Shown: positions 52,984 to 62,522, counted from the stretch's first letter. The stretch is DNA of 64,000 nt from Azospirillum sp. CAG:239 (GCA_000436375.1 FR885511.1:137284-201283), one strand, 5' to 3'. The notes: generated by a model from the letters alone, not told the origin. Numbers and translations: made by a program.

Positions 52984-53664
52984 ATGATTTATGCGGCTTA
53001 CGGCCTTGTTTTCGGCCTTTTTATCCCTTATCTGGCACGGCGTTTCAGCAAGTTTATGCCGGCAACGCCGGCTTATGCGTTGTATCGAATCCTCAAGCCG
53101 GTTCGCAGCGTTTCGTGTGCCAAACGCGCCGGCAATCCGGAATACCGGCGGCTGATGACCAGATACCGCATGCGCAGCATCGGCTGGGGAATCGTTGCCG
53201 CGGCAATCAGCTATCTGGCGGCGGAGCGGTTCAGCGACATTTATATCGTCTGGTATCTGGGACTGATTTGGACGCTGCTGCTGTTGACCGAAATCGACAA
53301 CCGCATGATGTTGCTGCCGGATATTCTGACCGTGCCGCTGCTGATTGCCGGCTTTGCCTATTCGGTGTTTGTCAGCCAGTGGGTTATTCCGGCGGAAAGC
53401 GTGCTCGGCGCCGTAACCGGTTATATGCTGCCGGTGGTTGCCAGCGCGTTTCTGGTTTGGAAAAACAAGGACGCTTTCGGGGGCGGCGACATCAAACTGC
53501 TGGCGGCGCTTGGCGCCTGGCTGGGTATGGAGCTGGTAATATATACGATGATTTTGGCCAGCGTGCTGTTTGTGCTGTATGCGCTGGCACGGCGGATGCG
53601 GGTCGGCGCTTTCGGGCCGGCGATTACGATTGCCGCAATAATGATTGCTTTTTACTTTTTCTAG
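52984..53664 (+). CDS. A24-type prepilin peptidase, N-terminally short
   Basis: A polytopic membrane Asp protease. The two catalytic Asp are in TEIDNRMMLLPDILTVPLL near residue 102 (first motif D-x6-D pattern) and GGGDIKLLAALGAWLG near 160. About seven hydrophobic segments are visible. At 226 aa it lacks most of the cytoplasmic N-methylase domain of PilD, so it probably cleaves but may not methylate; TadV/CpaA-type peptidases are also short. No pilin gene occurs in the window. ATG 52984 has GGAAAATTACA upstream, a weak ribosome site. Confidence 0.85.
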   Translation: MIYAAYGLVFGLFIPYLARRFSKFMPATPAYALYRILKPVRSVSCAKRAGNPEYRRLMTRYRMRSIGWGIVAAAISYLAAERFSDIYIVWYLGLIWTLLLLTEIDNRMMLLPDILTVPLLIAGFAYSVFVSQWVIPAESVLGAVTGYMLPVVASAFLVWKNKDAFGGGDIKLLAALGAWLGMELVIYTMILASVLFVLYALARRMRVGAFGPAITIAAIMIAFYFF

Positions 53665-53705
53665 GCTAAAATGAAAAACCGGTAAGTTTTTTGAGGATAT
53701 TGACC

Positions 53706-54422
53706 ATGAAGAAAAATGCAGTTGAGACCGACAGACGCAGAGTGAAAAAACTGGTGGAAGGCAAAAACTTCGACTTTCTGATTATGTCGCTGATTTGTAT
53801 GGATGCGGTCATTTTGGGGCTGATGACATCCGATGCGATGAACCGTTTCTTTGAAGGCGGGCTGTTTATTCTCGACCGTCTGTTTATGGCTATCTTCATT
53901 ATCGAAATGATTATGAAGATTTTTGCTTTCGGCAAAAAGTTCTTCAAATCGGGCTGGAATGTGTTCGACTTTGCGGTCATTGCGATTTCTTCGGTACCGT
54001 TTGCCAGCTGGTTTATCATTTTCAGAACGTTTCGTCTGTTTCGCCTGTTGCGTTATGTCAACAAGTTTACGCGCCTTAAGCAGATGATTAACACCTTTTT
54101 GGCTCTGTTGCCGAATTTTATGGCCATGCTGCTGGTTATGGCGGTTTTCTTTTATGTTTTTGCAATTATGGCCGTTTGCCTGTTCGGTGACGTCTTTATC
54201 GAGTTTTCCGATCTGGGGTCTTCGCTGTTTGCTTTGTTGCAGGTGATTACGCTGGACGGCTGGGCGTCAAACATCGCGCGTCCGGTTATGGCGGTTTTTC
54301 CGCATTCCTGGTTGTTCTTTGTATCGTTTGTCTTTATCTCGTTCCTCATTACCGTTTCGTTCCTGATGAGTGTGGTTTCGGAAGTTGTGAGGAGGGCGTT
54401 TAATCTTAAATCCCGCCTTTAA
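53706..54422 (+). CDS. Bacterial voltage-gated ion channel (BacNaV/Cav-like)
   Basis: A single six-helix subunit, forming a tetramer. S4 reads FIIFRTFRLFRLLRYVNKFT (about residues 103-122) with Arg at every third position, the voltage sensor. The selectivity filter is TLDGWAS near residue 181, between the TLESW of NaChBac sodium channels and other forms; the expected Glu is Asp followed by Gly. S6 (FVFISFLITVSFLMSVVSEV) is followed by a short tail. ATG 53706 follows GAGGA. Length 238 aa fits. Ion selectivity is unknown. Confidence 0.88.
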   Translation: MKKNAVETDRRRVKKLVEGKNFDFLIMSLICMDAVILGLMTSDAMNRFFEGGLFILDRLFMAIFIIEMIMKIFAFGKKFFKSGWNVFDFAVIAISSVPFASWFIIFRTFRLFRLLRYVNKFTRLKQMINTFLALLPNFMAMLLVMAVFFYVFAIMAVCLFGDVFIEFSDLGSSLFALLQVITLDGWASNIARPVMAVFPHSWLFFVSFVFISFLITVSFLMSVVSEVVRRAFNLKSRL

Positions 54423-54594
54423 AAATTTGTATAATGGACGTCTAGTACAGATTTTGTGAGTTGAAAAAATGCTCATGTACTAATGTGTACACTCCGCTTT
54501 TTTCACTCTTAAATCTTACTATACGTCTCATTCTCCAAATTTTTGTAAAACTTCGTATAATGGACGTTTCGGACAGAAACCCGTAAATAAAAGC
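54423..54594. other. Intergenic region with a 13-bp direct repeat
   Basis: GTATAATGGACGT occurs at 54429-54441 and again at 54555-54567, each preceded by AAAA and a T-rich tract. Each contains a TATAAT. No open frame of note lies between. They may be two alternative promoter -10 regions or a duplicated control site, but no matching -35 is clear. Confidence 0.35.
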
Positions 54595-54627
54595 AACGCC
54601 TCCGGCTTAAAAGCAGGAGGCGTTTTT
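54595..54627. terminator. Rho-independent terminator
   Basis: AACGCCTCC and GGAGGCGTT form a 9-bp stem around a 12-base loop, followed by TTT on the plus strand. It lies between the channel gene and the convergent 54644 gene. Confidence 0.75.
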
Positions 54628-54643
54628 CGGGTTCAGAAATGTT

Positions 54644-55183
54644 TTACATTTGGGCGCGGCCTTCTTTGAATTCGTCAAGCAGTCGGTCGATGACAAGTTC
54701 GGTTTCCTTGTCGTACTTCATGTCCGACGTCAGAATCAGCAGAGTCATTGCCTGACGCATGAAAACCTGTGTCCTTTTGTCGCTGCAGATGTCCGTGACC
54801 CTGATGCCGTCGATAATATAGTTTATCAGGGCCAGTTCCTTCTGTCGGATGATTTTGGCAAAGCAGTCGTAACCGTATTCGTAGCGTCCCATCAGCGCGC
54901 TGGTATATTCCTTGAGCACCTGAACGTCGGTTCTTTCGTGATATGCTTTGGCAAAAGCATAGACCAGCGTTTTGTAGGTGGAACCGCTGAGTTTGATATG
55001 CAGCTGGCGTCTGAACAGCAGTTCGGTTATCAGCTGCTTGTCCTTTTGCAGTCGTTGCCAGAATTTTTTAAACTGCCGGCGATACTTCTTTTGTTCGTCG
55101 CCGAAAATTTTGTACACGTCGGCGGTGTAATGCAAGTCGCCGAGATTTTCAAAAACCCGCTTACGGATGTTTAAATTTTCCAT
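54644..55183 (-). CDS. Hypothetical protein, 179 aa
   Basis: An all-helical soluble protein with many Lys/Arg and aromatic residues (FGDEQKKYRRQFKKFWQRLQ). No motif for a known family was seen. It starts three bases after the preceding gene's stop, without its own clear ribosome site, so it is probably translated by coupling. Two such unknown genes form one unit, ahead of groESL on the opposite strand. Confidence 0.72.
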   Translation of the reverse strand: MENLNIRKRVFENLGDLHYTADVYKIFGDEQKKYRRQFKKFWQRLQKDKQLITELLFRRQLHIKLSGSTYKTLVYAFAKAYHERTDVQVLKEYTSALMGRYEYGYDCFAKIIRQKELALINYIIDGIRVTDICSDKRTQVFMRQAMTLLILTSDMKYDKETELVIDRLLDEFKEGRAQM

Positions 55184-55186
55184 AAC

Positions 55187-55555
55187 TTAGTAAAGTTTTT
55201 TGTTAAAAATATTATAGTAGTTCAAGATACTCAGCAGTAGCTTCGTATCCATTACATAGTCAGGGAACAGACAGACGACGGTCAGATAGCGTTTGAAAAC
55301 GGGTTTCGTTTCGTCGTTGAAATAAATCTGTATGAGCCGGCAGAGCATGTCATGTTCCGCTTCATGCAGTTCCTTCAGGCTGTCGGTATCGGGGCAGTTG
55401 TTTTTTGCTTCGTCTTGCAGCGTGAAAAAATATCTGCGGAGGGTCTCATCGGTTTCGGCATCGGCAAATTTTTGCAAAAGTTCTAAAGGCGTTTGGGAAA
55501 AATCGACCGGACCGACAACATTCAAAAGCTGTTTTTTTAAATCCTGTGCTTTCAT
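55187..55555 (-). CDS. Hypothetical protein, 122 aa
   Basis: A small helical protein rich in Asp/Glu and Leu (DSLKELHEAEHDMLCRLIQ). No export signal, metal site or known fold was recognised. It is the first gene of a two-gene minus-strand unit. The start region has no strong ribosome site. Tyr/Asn-rich C-terminus (SILNYYNIFNKKLY). Confidence 0.7.
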   Translation of the reverse strand: MKAQDLKKQLLNVVGPVDFSQTPLELLQKFADAETDETLRRYFFTLQDEAKNNCPDTDSLKELHEAEHDMLCRLIQIYFNDETKPVFKRYLTVVCLFPDYVMDTKLLLSILNYYNIFNKKLY

Positions 55556-55678
55556 ATTTCTGAATTTTTGGGTGAATATATCTATACTAATAAGAAATCA
55601 GGCTTTTATTATTAGAATATTTGGCTTTTTTTGTCAAAAACAAATTACGGTCGGAAAGGAATTTTTTTGCCGCCGCGC

Positions 55679-55708
55679 TTGACAATGCCCTGGCGAAACA
55701 CTAACTAA
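55679..55708 (+). promoter_or_regulatory. Possible groESL promoter
   Basis: CTTGACA has its TTGACA at 55679-55684 and is followed 17 bases on by TAACTA. The -35 fits either sigma-70 or RpoH, but the -10 is poor and no CIRCE operator (TTAGCACTC-N9-GAGTGCTAA) is visible. The rest of the 210-base gap holds no gene. Confidence 0.3.
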
Positions 55709-55765
55709 AGTACTAGAAAAATTTAATTCTGCTTAAACCAACCTATTAAAGGAGCTGAAAAGATT

Positions 55766-57729
<1,964 letters not shown>

Positions 57730-57751
57730 AGCCCGGCGAAGGTTAACTCCG

Positions 57752-57784
57752 AAAAAAGAGCCCTTATCTAAGGGCTCTTTTTTT
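57752..57784 (+). terminator. Rho-independent terminator after groEL
   Basis: AGAGCCCTTA and TAAGGGCTCT form a 10-bp stem with TC between, followed by seven T residues. Confidence 0.92.
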
Positions 57785-57788
57785 ATGA

Positions 57789-57916
57789 TTCGAACGTAAC
57801 ACTACCTGCGTCAGCAGGTAGATGTAGACATTCCAGCCCAGCCGTCAGGCTTGCGAAGCCTTTGGGCTGGGCGAACGTAAGTTCGAAACAGTTAATACCA
57901 CTTGCGTTAGCTGGTG
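57789..57916. repeat. Branched palindromic element downstream of groEL
   Basis: TTCGAAC (57789) and GTTCGAA (57881) close a region that contains two hairpins: CTACCTGC-GTCA-GCAGGTAG (57802-57821) and CCAGCCCA (57833) with TGGGCTGG (57863), the latter holding an inner hairpin AGGCTT-GCG-AAGCCT (57847-57861). A third hairpin of similar style, CCAC with GTGG (57898-57916), follows. The regular arms and shared TGCGT loops point to a REP-like or mobile palindromic repeat rather than a terminator. Confidence 0.55.
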
Positions 57917-57971
57917 GAAGTTTATGAAATATTAATCTCGAAAGCTTATGATAGGGAAAAAGGTGGCGGAA

Positions 57972-58418
57972 ATGGATTTTGAGAATCTTGAGGAACTGAA
58001 AACGCTGCGAGCGCGAGGCGTATTGAGCGAAGAGCAGTTCGAACGGCATTATAACCGAATGGCGCAGCGGGTTTTGAATGACCGGAAAGAGAAAGTCCGC
58101 AGTAAAAACGGTTTGGTTTATCTGTTGTTGGCTTATTTTACCGGAACAATCGGGCTGCACAATTTTTACGCCGGGTATTATAAACGCGGCGGCGTTCAAC
58201 TGTTTTTGACACTGATTTCCTTTTATATGTATTATATTCCGTTGCTGGTTACGGCGTTTTGGGCGCTGGCCGAGTTTCTGTTCATCAATCACAGCGCCGG
58301 CGGCATACGGTTTCGCGGCAGTCGGGCAGTCATCTGGCTGTGGCGTTTGGCCGGTCTGGCTTTTCTGGCATTTCAATATTACCGGGGGCAGGATTATCTG
58401 CTTTCCGCGGGTTTGTAG
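57972..58418 (+). CDS. TM2 domain protein with SHOCT-like N-terminus
   Basis: The N-terminal segment (LEELKTLRARGVLSEEQFER) is like the SHOCT/short coiled domain, and LAYFTGTIGLHNFYAGYYKR followed by GGVQLFLTL is the TM2 domain with two helices. Two or three more hydrophobic helices follow. ATG 57972 has AGGTGG upstream; ATG 57948 would add eight residues. The role of TM2 proteins is unknown; the pairing with the next SMR gene may reflect co-transcription (9-bp gap). Confidence 0.82.
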   Translation: MDFENLEELKTLRARGVLSEEQFERHYNRMAQRVLNDRKEKVRSKNGLVYLLLAYFTGTIGLHNFYAGYYKRGGVQLFLTLISFYMYYIPLLVTAFWALAEFLFINHSAGGIRFRGSRAVIWLWRLAGLAFLAFQYYRGQDYLLSAGL

Positions 58419-58427
58419 GAGATTAAA

Positions 58428-58751
58428 ATGAGTTATGTTTATTTGCTGGCGGCGATCGTCTGCGAGGTTTTTGCTACAACGTTTCTTAAAGCGGCAAACG
58501 GCTTTACGGTATTGCTGCCAAGTTTGGCCGTAGTTTTCGGATATGGCGGGGCCTTTTATTTTCTGAGCCTGAGCCTGTCCGGCATTCAACTGGGAACGGC
58601 TTATGCGATATGGTCCGGTTTGGGAATCGTTCTGGTTTCGGTTGCGGCATATTTTGTTTATCATCAAAAACTTGATGCGCCTGCAATTGCCGGTATGGCT
58701 TTGATTATTTGCGGCGTTTTGGTTATCCGGCTGTTTTCGAAAACAGTGTGA
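58428..58751 (+). CDS. SMR family small multidrug transporter
   Basis: A four-helix dimeric proton antiporter. The essential membrane Glu is E13 in AAIVCEVFATTFLKAA, equivalent to Glu14 of EmrE, and AYAIWSGLGIV contains the conserved Trp of helix 3. At 107 aa it is the standard length. TAGGAG precedes the ATG. The substrate (cationic dye, guanidinium or other) cannot be read from sequence. It is followed by the AT-rich promoter region of tRNA-Gly. Confidence 0.93.
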   Translation: MSYVYLLAAIVCEVFATTFLKAANGFTVLLPSLAVVFGYGGAFYFLSLSLSGIQLGTAYAIWSGLGIVLVSVAAYFVYHQKLDAPAIAGMALIICGVLVIRLFSKTV

Positions 58752-58831
58752 GTAAAAAAAATTGCAAAAATTTAAAATTAGGGCTTGCATTTTTTTTCGG
58801 ATATGGTAATTAATATCTCGTTCTACAGAAT

Positions 58832-58906
58832 GCGGGTATAGCTCAGGGGTAGAGCGCAACCTTGCCAAGGTTGATGTCGAGGGTTCAAATCCCTTTGCCC
58901 GCTCCA
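58832..58906 (+). tRNA. tRNA-Gly (GCC anticodon)
   Basis: The 75-base sequence folds as a cloverleaf: GCGGGTA pairs with TGCCCGC, the anticodon arm is AACCT-TGCCAAG-GTTG with GCC, and the T arm is GAGGG-TTCAAAT-CCCTT. CCA is encoded. It is read at 58832-58906, and a hairpin with T-run follows at 58913. Confidence 0.96.
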
Positions 58907-58912
58907 ATTCTC

Positions 58913-58937
58913 AACCAGCCGAGAGGCTGGTTTTTTT
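58913..58937 (+). terminator. Terminator of tRNA-Gly
   Basis: AACCAGCC and GGCTGGTT with a GAGA loop, followed by T residues; the same hairpin recurs at 59135-59160. Confidence 0.85.
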
Positions 58938-59134
58938 GTTTCAGGGCAAAGGGATTTTTCAAATCCCTGTCTGGCTCGTAGGTTCATTAACATTCACCAA
59001 CTCGCTGCGGTCACTCGTTTTGTAAATGTTTTATCGCCGCTGTCGCAGGCTCAAAACATTAACCAAACATCGTCTCTTGCGGTAAAAACAGCCGGATGGC
59101 GGCTGTTTTTATCCTCGAGCCCGCTCCAATTCTC

Positions 59135-59160
59135 AACCAGCCGAGAGGCTGGTTTTTTTT
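59135..59160 (+). terminator. Second copy of the tRNA-Gly terminator
   Basis: The same AACCAGCC/GGCTGGTT hairpin as at 58913, with eight T residues. Confidence 0.8.
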
Positions 59161-59274
59161 GTTTCAGTTTTATTTTCTGTGATAAAAGGCGGTTTTTGTG
59201 CTGTAAAAACTGCAATTAAATGTTATCAGATTTTATTTTTCTGCTATAAATGTAATATATTCAGAAAGTTAAAC

Positions 59275-60723
59275 ATGGTGGAAAATATGACGGAGAATTT
59301 GTTTAAGCGGATTTTAACCCCGGTACGTCTGCGGAAATCAGATATCGGCGGTCGTGTTCCGTTGGAAGAATTTTTCAGCGACAAATCGCGTATTATTTAT
59401 TCTTCTTCTTTTCGGCGTTTGCAACAAAAGGCGCAGGTCTTTTCTCTGGAACTTAATTCAAGTGTGCGCTCGCGTTTGACGCATTCGCTGGAGGTGGCTG
59501 ATATCGGGAAAATTCTGGCCAGCAAAATAGCCCGGCGTTTATGTGCCGAGGGAAAGATAAGCGCGGAAAATGCCGTTGAGATTCCGGCTGTCGTTGAAAA
59601 CGCCTGTTTGATGCACGATATCGGCAATCCGCCGTTCGGACATTTCGGAGAGGCGGCGCTGGTTAAATGGGCGGAAGACAATCTGGAAAGTTATGCGAAA
59701 GATTTGCAACTCGATTATGCGGCAATAAAGTCGCTTTTGGCGGATTTTTATGAGTTTGACGGGAATCCGCAGGGAATTCGAATCGTCAGTCGCCTGCATT
59801 GCGAAAAAGATGAATTTGCTCTGAATCTGACAGTGCCGTCGCTGTTGTCGGCAGTCAAGTATGCCAGAACTTCCGGAGAAGAGAAAGCCGGTCGCAAAAT
59901 CAGAAAAAAGGCCGGTTATTTCAAATCGGAAGAAGCACAGATAGAAAAGGCGTATCGGCTTATCGGCTGGCCGAAGGGATTTCGTTATCCGCTGACTTAT
60001 ATCATGGAAGCTGCTGACGATATATCCTATTGTTTGAGCGACGTTTCGGATGCCATTGCCAAAGGGATTATTACGCCGGCCGAATTTTTGAAAGAGTTTC
60101 ACGAGATGTGGGAACAAAAATACGGGCGTGAAGAAATACCGGTTAAAAGTCTGGCCGAGAAAGAGAGCGTTCGGGATTTCGGCGTTGAAATCTGTATCGA
60201 AATCAGTCATAGAGCCGTGGAGGCTGCCGCAGAAGCATTTGTCCGGCGTTATGACGCGTTTTGCGACAGTTCGGCGGAAGAGCTGATTACCGAAGATATG
60301 CCGATGGGACGCGTTTTGAACGTAATTAAGGATTTTTCGGTTAAAAGGATTTATCAGTCGAAAGAAGCGGAAAGTATCGAGCTTTCCGGTTATGCGGTTA
60401 TTTCGGGGCTGCTTGAACGTTATTTTGGCAGGTTGCTGAAACTTCCGCGGGCTGAGTTTGAGGCTTTTGTCGCCGGAAAGAAAGTTGGCGGAAGGGCTTA
60501 TGAGCAGCATTTGTTCAATCGCCTGTCAAAACGTTGTCTCAAGAGTTATCAGAATCAGTTGAAAGAATGGTTTGCCGATGAAGATGCCGTCCGTCTTTAT
60601 GGTCCGGACGGTCTGGAATGGTGGCTGCGGGTGCATTTGATTGTCGATCATGTCAGCGCGATGACGGATGATTTTGCGCTTTTTGAATATCAGATGTTTG
60701 AGGGTATCCGGATTAACAATTAA
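59275..60723 (+). CDS. dgt: dGTP triphosphohydrolase
   Basis: Dgt hydrolyses dGTP to deoxyguanosine and triphosphate. HD-domain ligands are clear: SRLTHSLEVADIGK (His), NACLMHDIGNPPFGHFGE (His-Asp) and YIMEAADDISYCLSDVSDAI (distal Asp). The N-terminal SRIIYSSSFRRLQQKAQVFS is the typical opening of the family. ATG 59275 gives 482 aa; ATG 59287 is a second possible start with GGTGG upstream. It lies with an ASCH-type gene and a nitroreductase in one run. Confidence 0.95.
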   Translation: MVENMTENLFKRILTPVRLRKSDIGGRVPLEEFFSDKSRIIYSSSFRRLQQKAQVFSLELNSSVRSRLTHSLEVADIGKILASKIARRLCAEGKISAENAVEIPAVVENACLMHDIGNPPFGHFGEAALVKWAEDNLESYAKDLQLDYAAIKSLLADFYEFDGNPQGIRIVSRLHCEKDEFALNLTVPSLLSAVKYARTSGEEKAGRKIRKKAGYFKSEEAQIEKAYRLIGWPKGFRYPLTYIMEAADDISYCLSDVSDAIAKGIITPAEFLKEFHEMWEQKYGREEIPVKSLAEKESVRDFGVEICIEISHRAVEAAAEAFVRRYDAFCDSSAEELITEDMPMGRVLNVIKDFSVKRIYQSKEAESIELSGYAVISGLLERYFGRLLKLPRAEFEAFVAGKKVGGRAYEQHLFNRLSKRCLKSYQNQLKEWFADEDAVRLYGPDGLEWWLRVHLIVDHVSAMTDDFALFEYQMFEGIRINN

Positions 60724-60737
60724 ACGCGGAGACGCCG

Positions 60738-61118
60738 ATGAAATATACCATGAAGTCCAACTACATTTCGTTTAACAAAATGAAAAACAATGAGTGTCAT
60801 GTCGAAGTCAGGTTGTTTGACAAGAAAAGGCAGCAGCTGAAAATCGGCGATGTGATTGAGTTTGTCAATTCGCGTACACAGGAAAAGCTGTTGACGCAGC
60901 TGCGCGGCATAGCAATTTTTGAGAATTTTGAAGACATGGTTGACTATCTGACGCCACAGCTTCTGGGATATGATAACAAAGACGAACTGATGCTGCGTTT
61001 TGAGCGGCTGTATCCGGCCGATATGGTCAGCAAGTTTAATCTGGTTGGGCTGTTTGTAAAGAATATGACGACCGAACTGCTTGAAAAAGCCAGAGACGAG
61101 AAATATTTATCTTTATAA
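60738..61118 (+). CDS. ASCH/PUA-like domain protein
   Basis: A small beta-barrel protein of 126 aa. The segment LKIGDVIEFVNSRTQEKLLTQLRG followed by FENFEDMVDYL and RLYPADMVSKFNLVGLFVK has the pattern of ASCH domains: a Gly-Asp strand pair, a Phe-rich loop and a closing strand. Such domains bind RNA or nucleotides, with individual roles mostly unknown. It starts 15 bases behind dgt with GGAG upstream, probably in the same transcript. Confidence 0.75.
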   Translation: MKYTMKSNYISFNKMKNNECHVEVRLFDKKRQQLKIGDVIEFVNSRTQEKLLTQLRGIAIFENFEDMVDYLTPQLLGYDNKDELMLRFERLYPADMVSKFNLVGLFVKNMTTELLEKARDEKYLSL

Positions 61119-61137
61119 CAATTCAGCGGGGGCGAAT

Positions 61138-61737
61138 ATGGAAGAGAAGTTTTTACGCTTGGCCGAGAAACGCCGGTCGGTTTATAATTTGGGAAAACGA
61201 AAAATTCTGGCGGAAGACGAGGTTGTCCGCCTGGTTGAAGGTATGGTTAAAAACTGTCCGTCTGCTTTTAATTCGCAATCGGGACGGGTTGTCGTTCTGT
61301 TCGGCGAAAATCATCATAAACTGTGGAATATTGTCAAAGATGCCTTGCAGGCTAGGGTTCCTGCGGAAGCCTTCGGCAAAACAGAGGAAAAAATAAATTC
61401 GTTTGCGGCCGGATATGGTACGGTTCTGTATTTTGTCGATGATCAGGTTACAGCGGATTTACAGGCTAAATTTCCCTTGTATGCCGATAATTTTCCGGTC
61501 TGGGCCGAACAGGCAAACGGCATTTTACAGTATATGGTCTGGACTTCGCTGGCCGAAAATAATGTCGGAGCCAGCCTGCAGCATTATAATCCGTTGATTG
61601 ACGAAAAGGTGCGTGAAGAATGGCGACTGCCGCAAAGCTGGCGACTGAGAGCGCAGATGCCGTTTGGCAGCATTGAAGCGTCTGCGGGTGAGAAAACTTA
61701 TCTGCCAATGGATATGCGGCTTAAGGTGTTTAAGTAG
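61138..61737 (+). CDS. Nitroreductase family oxidoreductase
   Basis: An FMN-dependent reductase of the short Frm2/YdgI-like type (199 aa). RLAEKRRSVYNLGK is the flavin-phosphate-binding N-terminus, CPSAFNSQSGRVVVLFGENH the conserved Asn/Ser region, and WTSLAENNVGASLQHYNPL the central block that stacks with the flavin. The electron acceptor is unknown. ATG 61138 follows a GGGGG-rich ribosome site and lies about 20 bases behind the ASCH gene. Confidence 0.88.
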   Translation: MEEKFLRLAEKRRSVYNLGKRKILAEDEVVRLVEGMVKNCPSAFNSQSGRVVVLFGENHHKLWNIVKDALQARVPAEAFGKTEEKINSFAAGYGTVLYFVDDQVTADLQAKFPLYADNFPVWAEQANGILQYMVWTSLAENNVGASLQHYNPLIDEKVREEWRLPQSWRLRAQMPFGSIEASAGEKTYLPMDMRLKVFK

Positions 61738-61741
61738 GCAA

Positions 61742-62260
61742 TTAGTAATGCAGGAGCGCAATATTTTTAGCCGATTTTGGGAGATGTGTTTTCCCCTTTA
61801 AATTATCCAGCTCAATTAAAAAAGCGGTACCGGCAACTATGCCGCCTATTTTTTCGATAAGTTGGCAGGCTGCGCAAATTGTTCCTCCGGTAGCAAGCAA
61901 ATCGTCGACAACCAAAACTCTTTTTCCCGGTTCAACGGCGTCCTGATGAATTTCCAGCGAATCGGTTCCGTATTCAAGCTCATATTCGATTCGTTCGACT
62001 TTGGACGGGAGTTTTCCCGGCTTGCGTATAATAACCAGACCGGCACCAAGTTTGTATGCCAAAGGAGCTCCGAAGAGGTAGCCGCGAGATTCTATGGCGG
62101 CAATGTAATCGATGTTTTCATCTTTAAAGTTAAAATAGATTTCATCGATAATTTGTCGGAAGACTTCAGGTTTTTTCAGCGCGGTAGTGATGTCGCGAAA
62201 TATAATTCCCGGTTTGGGAAAGTCGGGGATATTGCGGATATAGTCTTTCAGATTTAGCAT
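61742..62260 (-). CDS. apt: Adenine phosphoribosyltransferase
   Basis: Apt converts adenine and PRPP to AMP. IPDFPKPGIIFRDITT is the typical N-terminus, ESRGYLFGAPLAYKLGAGLVIIRKPGKLP contains the active-site loop and adenine-binding residues, and VLVVDDLLATGGT is the PRPP signature. Length is 172 aa. It is convergent with the nitroreductase. With the adenosine kinase gene at 48981, it suggests active purine salvage. Confidence 0.97.
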   Translation of the reverse strand: MLNLKDYIRNIPDFPKPGIIFRDITTALKKPEVFRQIIDEIYFNFKDENIDYIAAIESRGYLFGAPLAYKLGAGLVIIRKPGKLPSKVERIEYELEYGTDSLEIHQDAVEPGKRVLVVDDLLATGGTICAACQLIEKIGGIVAGTAFLIELDNLKGKTHLPKSAKNIALLHY

Positions 62261-62392
62261 GGTCGTCTCGGATGATTGTCAAACATGTTTAGTTTAGCAT
62301 ATCGAAACGATAAAAAAAGAAAATTTTTGCATTGTGATAAGATTTGGCTTGCAAATTAATTGATTTGACTTTATTAAAAATAGGTCAGCTGT

Positions 62393-62484
62393 GGAGAGAT
62401 GGCAGAGTGGTCGAATGCGGTTGACTCGAAATCAATTGTACTCCTATCGGGGTACCTAGGGTTCGAATCCCTATCTCTCCGCCA
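62393..62484 (+). tRNA. tRNA-Ser (CGA anticodon)
   Basis: A class II tRNA of 92 bases: GGAGAGA pairs with TCTCTCC, anticodon loop CTCGAAA has CGA, there is a long variable arm TGTACTCC-TATC-GGGGTACC, and a T arm ends before GCCA. CCA is encoded. It is followed by a terminator and marks the border to AT-rich sequence. Confidence 0.95.
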
Positions 62485-62491
62485 TTTTGAT

Positions 62492-62522
62492 TAAAAAGAC
62501 GCTTGAATGAAGCGTCTTTTTT
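62492..62522 (+). terminator. Terminator of tRNA-Ser
   Basis: AAAAGACGCTT and AAGCGTCTTTT pair around GAATG, followed by T residues. Confidence 0.85.

Larger units (their letters stand above)
58897..59166 (+). repeat. Direct repeat of the tRNA-Gly 3' end plus terminator
   Basis: The last ten bases of tRNA-Gly, GCCCGCTCCA, and the following CAATTCTCAACCAGCCGAGA to the T-run and GTTTCAG recur at 59119-59166, 222 bp downstream of 58897. The interval contains GGGCAAAGGGATTT (58944-58957), the inverse of AAATCCCTTTGCCC in the tRNA (58887-58900), a hairpin AATGTTTT/AAAACATT (59025 and 59053), and a terminator AAAACAGCC/GGCTGTTTT (59085-59109). No gene lies in this 368-base stretch (58907-59274). 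It looks like the scar of an integration or a lost second tRNA. Confidence 0.85.

Noticed and set aside
55556-55765. CIRCE operator upstream of groES
   Set aside because: No TTAGCACTC-N9-GAGTGCTAA or close variant is present in the 210-base gap.
57783-58907. A 374-residue minus-strand frame beginning MERAKGFEPSTSTLARLR
   Set aside because: This is the well-known false translation of the antisense strand of a tRNA; it covers tRNA-Gly and runs antisense through the TM2 and SMR genes.
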